Shown here: positions 1 to 64,000 of the stretch, piece after piece | Layout of the letters: the number at the start of each line of letters is the position of its first letter | Position numbering within the stretch: position 1 is the stretch's first letter | Origin: Erinaceus europaeus | Taxonomy: Eukaryota; Chordata; Mammalia; Eulipotyphla; Erinaceidae | Assembly (NCBI RefSeq): GCF_950295315.1 | Contig: NC_080177.1 | Span: forward strand, 79,519,935 to 79,583,934 | Reading direction: 5' to 3' | Length of the DNA: 64,000 nucleotides | The notes under the pieces: model-generated | Database searches by the model: none | Seen by the model: only the letters and a program-made list of their open reading frames with translations | What the model was told of the DNA's origin: nothing | Position numbers and translations under genes: made by a program

Positions 1-106
1 ATTGTCCTATCAAGAATAGAAAAAAAAAAAAAAGGAAAAAATGGCCACTGGGAGTGGTATATTCATAGTGTTGGCACCAAGCCCCAGAGATAAGGCTAGT
101 AGCAAA
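1..106 (+). mobile_element. SINE 3' tail, cut by window edge
   Basis: Pyrimidine/TCCTATCAA junction, A-rich stretch, then GGCCACTGGGAGTGG and CACCAAGCCCCAGAGATAA, the typical second tail module of the long SINE form in this window. Confidence 0.75.
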
Positions 107-220
107 ACAAGTCAATAAATAAATGGCAGAAAGCTAGGTTCTGAATTGGAATAGACTGTATTCAAATTCTGATGGTGATATTGAAGAAAACAGGATCTGC
201 AATAACACAGCTACGTGACA

Positions 221-276
221 ATAGTGTGTGTTTGCGTGTGCGTGCGTGTGTGTGTGCGTGTACGTGTGTGCGCGCA
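221..276. repeat. (GT)n microsatellite, imperfect
   Basis: GT repeat with GC interruptions. A CA-rich partner at 430-475 lies about 155 bases away, so the two can pair. Confidence 0.85.
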
Positions 277-429
277 TGCTTCATGCTTCTCTTTTGAAGG
301 AGCCGGAATGACAGCTGACCAGGTAGGACACTACCTCACCATGCACATGGAGCGCTTCTGACTCCACACCACAAGGGAGTGCCATGACACCAAAGACAGC
401 CTCAAAGCTGAGGCGTTCCCTCCCACCAC

Positions 430-475
430 ACTCACACACACACGCACACACACGCACGCACACCCACACCCACAC
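430..475. repeat. (CA)n microsatellite, imperfect
   Basis: CACACACACACGCACACACA-type tract, inverted relative to 221-276. Confidence 0.85.
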
Positions 476-539
476 CCTAGTTTCTCTAACTGGATGAAAA
501 GGCTGGTCTAGGAGCAGTGAGATCACTCATGCAGGAGGC

Positions 540-1040
540 CCAGTCTTTGTAAAATGAAACACAGGGTACACATTCAAAGTAATTTTTCCTTGATGGTTGT
601 TAAATCAATGGTGTATCTTATAATGATATCTTAAAATAATATGTCTGAAGGGATTCTTTGAGTATCACTTATTATCACGCTATCTACCAAGTAACCACAT
701 GAAAAGGAAACAGCTTAAGAGCTGACCTTTCTCTGTTCTTGTCACTGGCGAGGTATAAGCACCCAGAGAAGATTTGCTGTCTGGCGTATTGTCAAAAGCA
801 ATTTGTTTGATGAATGAAAATACTCAGAAAACTCAAGCTAATGAGAATTGAGTGTCGTGACTGTGCTTTAAGGTTCCAGGAGCACTGTGCAAGCTCTTGA
901 GTGCTCTGTGACCGGTACCACCACACTCACTCCTCACAGCTCCCTTACAACACCCCGCCCCCAAGGAAAGCTACTGTCTTCTTCATTCAGCCTTCAGGCA
1001 ATTGCTTCCCTCTGTATACCCAGCAGTCAAACTCAGTAAT
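540..1040. other. Intron, no recognisable element
   Basis: Part of the intron after exon 17. AT-rich unique-looking sequence; I see no exon, RNA gene or repeat family in it. Confidence 0.5.
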
Positions 1041-1049
1041 CCCACATCT

Positions 1050-1334
1050 ATTTTTTTTTCTTCTCTCTCTGCCTCCAGGGTTATCTCTGGGGCTTGTTGC
1101 CAAAACTACGAATCCACGGCTCCTGGAGGCCATTTTTCCCATTTCATTGGACAGGACAGAGAGAAATTGAGAGAGGAGAAGGAGAGAGAATGACAGACAC
1201 CTTCAGACCTACTTCACTGCTTGTGAAGCTTCCCCCCTGCAGGTGGGGAGCTGGGAGCTCGAACCCAGATCCCTATGTGGGTCCTTGAGCTCAGTACTAT
1301 GTGCACTTGACTATGTATGCCACCTTCCGGCCCC
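1050..1334 (-). mobile_element. SINE-A/B, long form
   Basis: Antisense copy. T-rich tail, CTCCAGGGTTATC module, GACAGGACAGAGAGAAATTG, CTGCAGGTGGGGAGCTGGGA, then tRNA-like head with antisense B-box GCTCGAACCC, ending CACCTTCCGGCCCC. Confidence 0.9.
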
Positions 1335-1336
1335 TA

Positions 1337-1664
1337 TCTATTTCTTTTTCTTTTTTTGCCTCGAGGGTTATTGCTGGGGCTCGGTGCCTGCACTATGAAT
1401 CCACTGCTCTTGGGAGATTATTTTTCCTCTTTTTGTTGCCATTGTTGTTGTTATTATTATTATTGCTGTTGGATAGTGCAGAGAGAAACCAAGAGAGGAG
1501 AGGGAGACGGAGAGGGAGAGAGAAAGACAGACCCCTGCAAACCTGCTTCACCACCTGTGAAGCGACCCCCTTGAAGGTGGGGAGTCAGGGCTGGAACCGG
1601 GATCCTTACGTTGGTCCTTGCGCTTTGCGCCATGTGCGCTTATCCCGCTGCGCTACCGCCCTTC
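1337..1664 (-). mobile_element. SINE-A, long form
   Basis: Antisense copy directly beside the previous one. T-rich tail, TTGTTGTTATTATTATTATT, GACAGACCCCTGCAAACC, head ending GCGCTACCGCCC. Confidence 0.92.
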
Positions 1665-1967
1665 CCCACCTATTTCTAAAACTAGTAAAAACCACCATCT
1701 GTAGAGAGCTTCTCTAAATTTGAAAGCATATGCTTATTAGCATTTCTCCAATTTTCCTACATAACTTACTCTCACCCTCCTTGTTAAGGCAAGAAGTATG
1801 ATTCTTCTTAATTGCAGTGACAAGGGGCGTCCAGGGACTCTAGTATCTTCCTAAAAAGCTGGCTGACTAAAAAAGGGTGCCACTGAGAAGGTGGTGAAGC
1901 CAGTGAAATGCAAGCATATTCCTCACTCAGACAGTCTTTCACTGTGGGAGATGCTGTTTCATGGCTA

Positions 1968-61358
<59,391 letters not shown>

Positions 61359-61473
61359 TTAACAACGGAGAGAATTCACAGCTTATAGTAAATCAAGTGA
61401 ACGATTTCTCATGAAGTTCGTCAATTAACAGTTGGCCAGTCACTCCAAAGAACCAGTTACACAAAGAAAGCAT

Positions 61474-61776
61474 TCTTTTTTTTTTTTTTTTTTGCCTCCA
61501 GGGTTATCACTGGGACTCAGTGTCAGTTGCATGGATCCACTGCTCCTGGCAGACATTCTTTCTATCTTATTGAACAGGACAGACAGAAACCAAGAGAGGA
61601 AGGGGAGGTAAAGAGAGAAAGAGAGAGAGAGGAAAATAGACACCTGCAGACCTACTTTGCCACTTGTGAAGTTCCCCCCTGCAGATGGGAACCAGAGGTT
61701 CACACCAGGATCCTTGCACAGGTCCTTGTGCTTTCTGCTGTGTACACATAACCAGGTGCACCACTGTCCGGCCCCC
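61474..61776 (-). mobile_element. SINE-B, long form
   Basis: Antisense; T-run, GCCTCCAGGGTTATCACTGG, GAACAGGACAGACAGAAACC, end CACCACTGTCCGGCCCC. Lies about 175 bases upstream of exon 1. Confidence 0.93.
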
Positions 61777-62545
61777 CAAAGAAAATATTATAAATGAAGG
61801 AATGAACTCAACTTCCAAATCTGACTATCCTCGGCCAAGGTTCTACACATGACAGACAGTAAGAGAAGCAATAAGAAATCATACTGAGAAGGGGCCTGAA
61901 TTCCTATGTGAACTCTATGATTTACTATCTGGATGATCTTGAATGACCTGTCTCCTCGTCTGTAAAATGTGCCAATCTCTCTCGAGCAGTACTGTAGAGT
62001 GACTGACTTACTGACATGCATGCCATCATTTTACCTCAATGAGAATGCAAAAAAGTTTTAAAAAAGAAAACTAGCATTTATTTTACAAATCAACAAAACC
62101 TAAAGAGAACATTAAAAAAAAAGAAACTTAAAAGGCTCACTGATGCCCAAATATATGAACAAATAATATAAAATACCCCTGTCCTAGGAGCTGAAAAAAA
62201 TAAAACAATAATTGATAAAGCAACTTGCTGTGTTTCTCCTTTATCGCCGATGCAATAGTTGTCAAATGAACCATGAGGAAAAGTATATCTCAATGAATCT
62301 GTAAATTCATTATTTTATTCCTCCTTTTAGGAAAATACTTGGCAACCTGACTTATACTACATGTTGTAACATGTACTATACTAACATATAGAGATGAGCG
62401 TAAGTAAACCTACCTACCTACACTACAATTCATTTTGAAATATAGCTTGATGACATAGGTAGTTATGAATGTATGTGTAGGGGGGGGGAATGCAGATGCC
62501 TACACCAGGTCTGGTACTATTCATGGCTTCAGCTACTACTGAGTT
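61777..62545. other. Intron upstream of exon 1, no element seen
   Basis: Unique-looking AT-rich sequence. No upstream PCNX1 exon recognised here or anywhere up to 64000. Confidence 0.5.
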
Positions 62546-62546
62546 T

Positions 62547-62736
62547 CCTGGGACCAGGTGGTGGCACACCTGGCTGAGAGTATGTTACCACGCTGAAGGA
62601 TCTGGGTTCAGGTCCCTGGTCCCCACCACCAAGCTTTGCAAGTGGTAAAACAGGGCTACAGATGTCTTTCTCTGTCTCTGTCTCACCATTCCTCTCAATT
62701 TTTCTGTGTCTATCCAATAATTAAATAAATAAATAT
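62547..62736 (+). mobile_element. SINE-B, short form
   Basis: GGACCAGGTGGTGGCACACC head, GGGTTCAGGTCCC, GTGTCTATCCAATAATTAAA. Confidence 0.92.
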
Positions 62737-62739
62737 TAG

Positions 62740-62795
62740 AAGGAGGAGGAGGAGGAGGAGGAGGAGGACGAGGAGGAGGAGGAGGAGGAGGAGAA
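62740..62795. repeat. (AGG)n microsatellite
   Basis: About 18 AGG/GGA units, one GAC interruption, at the tail of the preceding SINE. Confidence 0.95.
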
Positions 62796-62853
62796 AAGTT
62801 TCCATGCTTCAAACCCTGGTGTCACAGTAAGACAGAACATAGCAATGCTCTAG

Positions 62854-62892
<39 letters not shown>

Positions 62893-62970
62893 CCCCCTTC
62901 CCCTCTCCTTCTCTTTCTCTACTTCTTTCCCTTTCTGTCTGTCTGCCTTTTTCATTTAAATAAATAAAAC
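62796..62970 (+). mobile_element. SINE-C/D-like remnant with (TC)n
   Basis: TTCCATGCTTCAAACCCTGG, GCAATGCTCTAGC, (TC)n at 62853-62887, TTTAAATAAATAAAACAC tail. Confidence 0.7.
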
Positions 62971-62972
62971 AC

Positions 62973-63030
62973 TAGTGGCCCAGGAGGTGGTGCAGTGAAT
63001 AAAGTGATAGACTCTCAAGTATAAGGTCCC
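62973..63030 (+). mobile_element. SINE-D head, interrupted
   Basis: GGTGGTGCAGTGAATAAAGT, AGACTCTCAAGTATAAGGTC, then broken by an antisense SINE-C. Confidence 0.8.
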
Positions 63031-63160
63031 ATTTTTTTTTTTTTAAACCAGACCACTGCTCAGCTCTGGCGTATGGTGGTGCAGAGGACTGAACTTGGGA
63101 CTTTGGAGCCTCAGGCATGAGAATCTCTTTGCAAACCATTATGCTCTCTACCCCCACATT
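63031..63160 (-). mobile_element. SINE-C nested in SINE-D
   Basis: Antisense; T-run, CCAGACCACTGCTCAGCTCT, GGACTGAACTTGGGACTTTG, CATTATGCTCTCTACCCCC. Confidence 0.93.
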
Positions 63161-63164
63161 TTTT

Positions 63165-63850
63165 TTGTATTCTTATAATTTTATAACTAAGTATAGGAAA
63201 CTTATCAGTGTGCACACATACTAAAAATCACCCATAAGTTAAAAAACAAACAAACAAAAAAAACTGGCTGGGACTAAGGAGACAGACTTTTTAGTCTAGT
63301 TTTAGCTCACTGATTATAAAACTTTTTTTTTTATAAACTTTTTTTTATAAAACTTTTTTATTATAATAACTCCCACTTGCAAATGGGCTGACAAAGTCTT
63401 CCTTTCATATCTGAAAATGAGGGGGGGGGGGGGAAACCCAAACATGAAAATGCAGTTCTTTAAAAATAAAACTGAATAAAATCCAAAATACTCATTCATA
63501 GCGGTGAAAGGAAAAAAACATGACTGTAAATAAAAAATTCACTACAGGAAGACATCATGCTGGAGGCGGACATGATTTCTCTGCAGAACCCAGAGCAGGT
63601 TATTTCTGTTTAAACCAGCTGTTTTCTGCAGTGGAGCAAAATATGAAGCTGTTGGGACCTAGAAGTTCCTAGCGAGTTGAAAAGAACAGAGAGGAGGAGG
63701 AGGAGGAGAGGGAAGAGCAGAGGAAGGAGGAGAGGAGACGGTGAACAGTTGAACGCACTCAGTTGTCACTAGACTAGCACACTAAAAACTAAAGGAAGGA
63801 CAGGCTCTTGATTTTGTCTGTCATACTCACTCTGAGGCTTGTGTTCAGAA
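63165..63850. other. Intron end, no family recognised
   Basis: Contains TTTTTTATAAACTTT repeats (63320-63360), a G15 run (63421-63435) and a GGA-rich run (63691-63735); otherwise unclassified. Confidence 0.4.
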
Positions 63851-63854
63851 AGTT

Positions 63855-64000
63855 TCTTTTTTCGAATTATTTATTAATGAGAGGGATAGGAGGAGAGAGA
63901 GAAAGAACTAGACATCACTCTGGTATGTGTGCTGCCAGGGATCGAACCCAGGACCTCATGCTTAAGAATCCAGTGCTTCATCCACTGTGCCACCTCCCGG
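63855..64000 (-). mobile_element. SINE-D, reaches the window edge
   Basis: Antisense; TTATTAATGAGAGGGATAGG, GAACTAGACATCACTCTGG, antisense B-box GATCGAACCC, end CACTGTGCCACCTCCCGG. Confidence 0.93.

Noticed and set aside
1301..1717. 138-residue plus-strand open frame
   Set aside because: Encoded by an antisense SINE-A; the same peptide-like pattern (ERNGERRGRQRG, CFTACEATPLQVGSRG) recurs at every antisense SINE-A copy.

Overview
This window is a vertebrate, clearly mammalian, genomic segment. It has one split gene with GT-AG introns, 1 long and 16 short exons on the minus strand, and introns crowded with retroelements. The dominant SINE begins with a tRNA-like head (A-box-like TAGCGCAGCGGGTTAAGCGC, B-box-like GGTTCGAGCCC) and ends in a CAACAATAAAACAACAAGGG tail followed by AAATAAATAAA. 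I recognise this family from hedgehog (Erinaceus) genomic DNA, so the source is most likely a European hedgehog or close relative. That identification rests on memory of the repeat family, not on a search.

The gene is PCNX1 (pecanex 1), transcribed from high to low coordinates. I reconstruct 17 consecutive internal coding exons between 61300 and 1995. They total 3731 nt; every junction is AG/GT and every phase agrees, giving 1243 complete codons without a stop. The part present corresponds to roughly residues 200 to 1440 of the approximately 2340-residue mammalian protein. It comprises the long Ser-rich region (exon 1 in window numbering), an Arg-rich linker (exons 2-5), the first luminal/cytosolic segment before the membrane core (exon 6), and the central multi-membrane-span core (exons 7-17). 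The N-terminal exons lie beyond 64000 and the C-terminal pecanex domain lies below position 1.

Layout, right to left along the transcript: 61301-64000 is intron with SINEs; 59597-61300 is the 1.7 kb exon. 30359-59596 holds exons 2-3 and three large introns with most of the LTR, L1 and SINE copies, including a complete solo LTR (33919-34405) and a same-orientation SINE cluster (52778-54180). 24514-30358 holds exons 4-8, including a 33-nt microexon. 14361-24513 is one 10 kb intron almost entirely made of repeats. 1995-14360 holds nine short exons for the membrane core.

Repeat names used below are local. SINE-A: the family described above. SINE-B: head like GGTTGAGCGCACATGTTAC. SINE-C: head like GGTAGCATAATGGTTATGC with B-box GGTTCAATCCC. 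SINE-D: head like GGTGGCACAGTGGATAAAG. L1-A: LINE-1 3' end ending CCCCAATAAAGAAATAAA. L1-B: a second LINE-like 3' end ending CCTTTTTATAAATAAAATTT. No bacterial, viral-coding or new enzymatic system is present. The points of interest are splice-site architecture and retroelement insertions.
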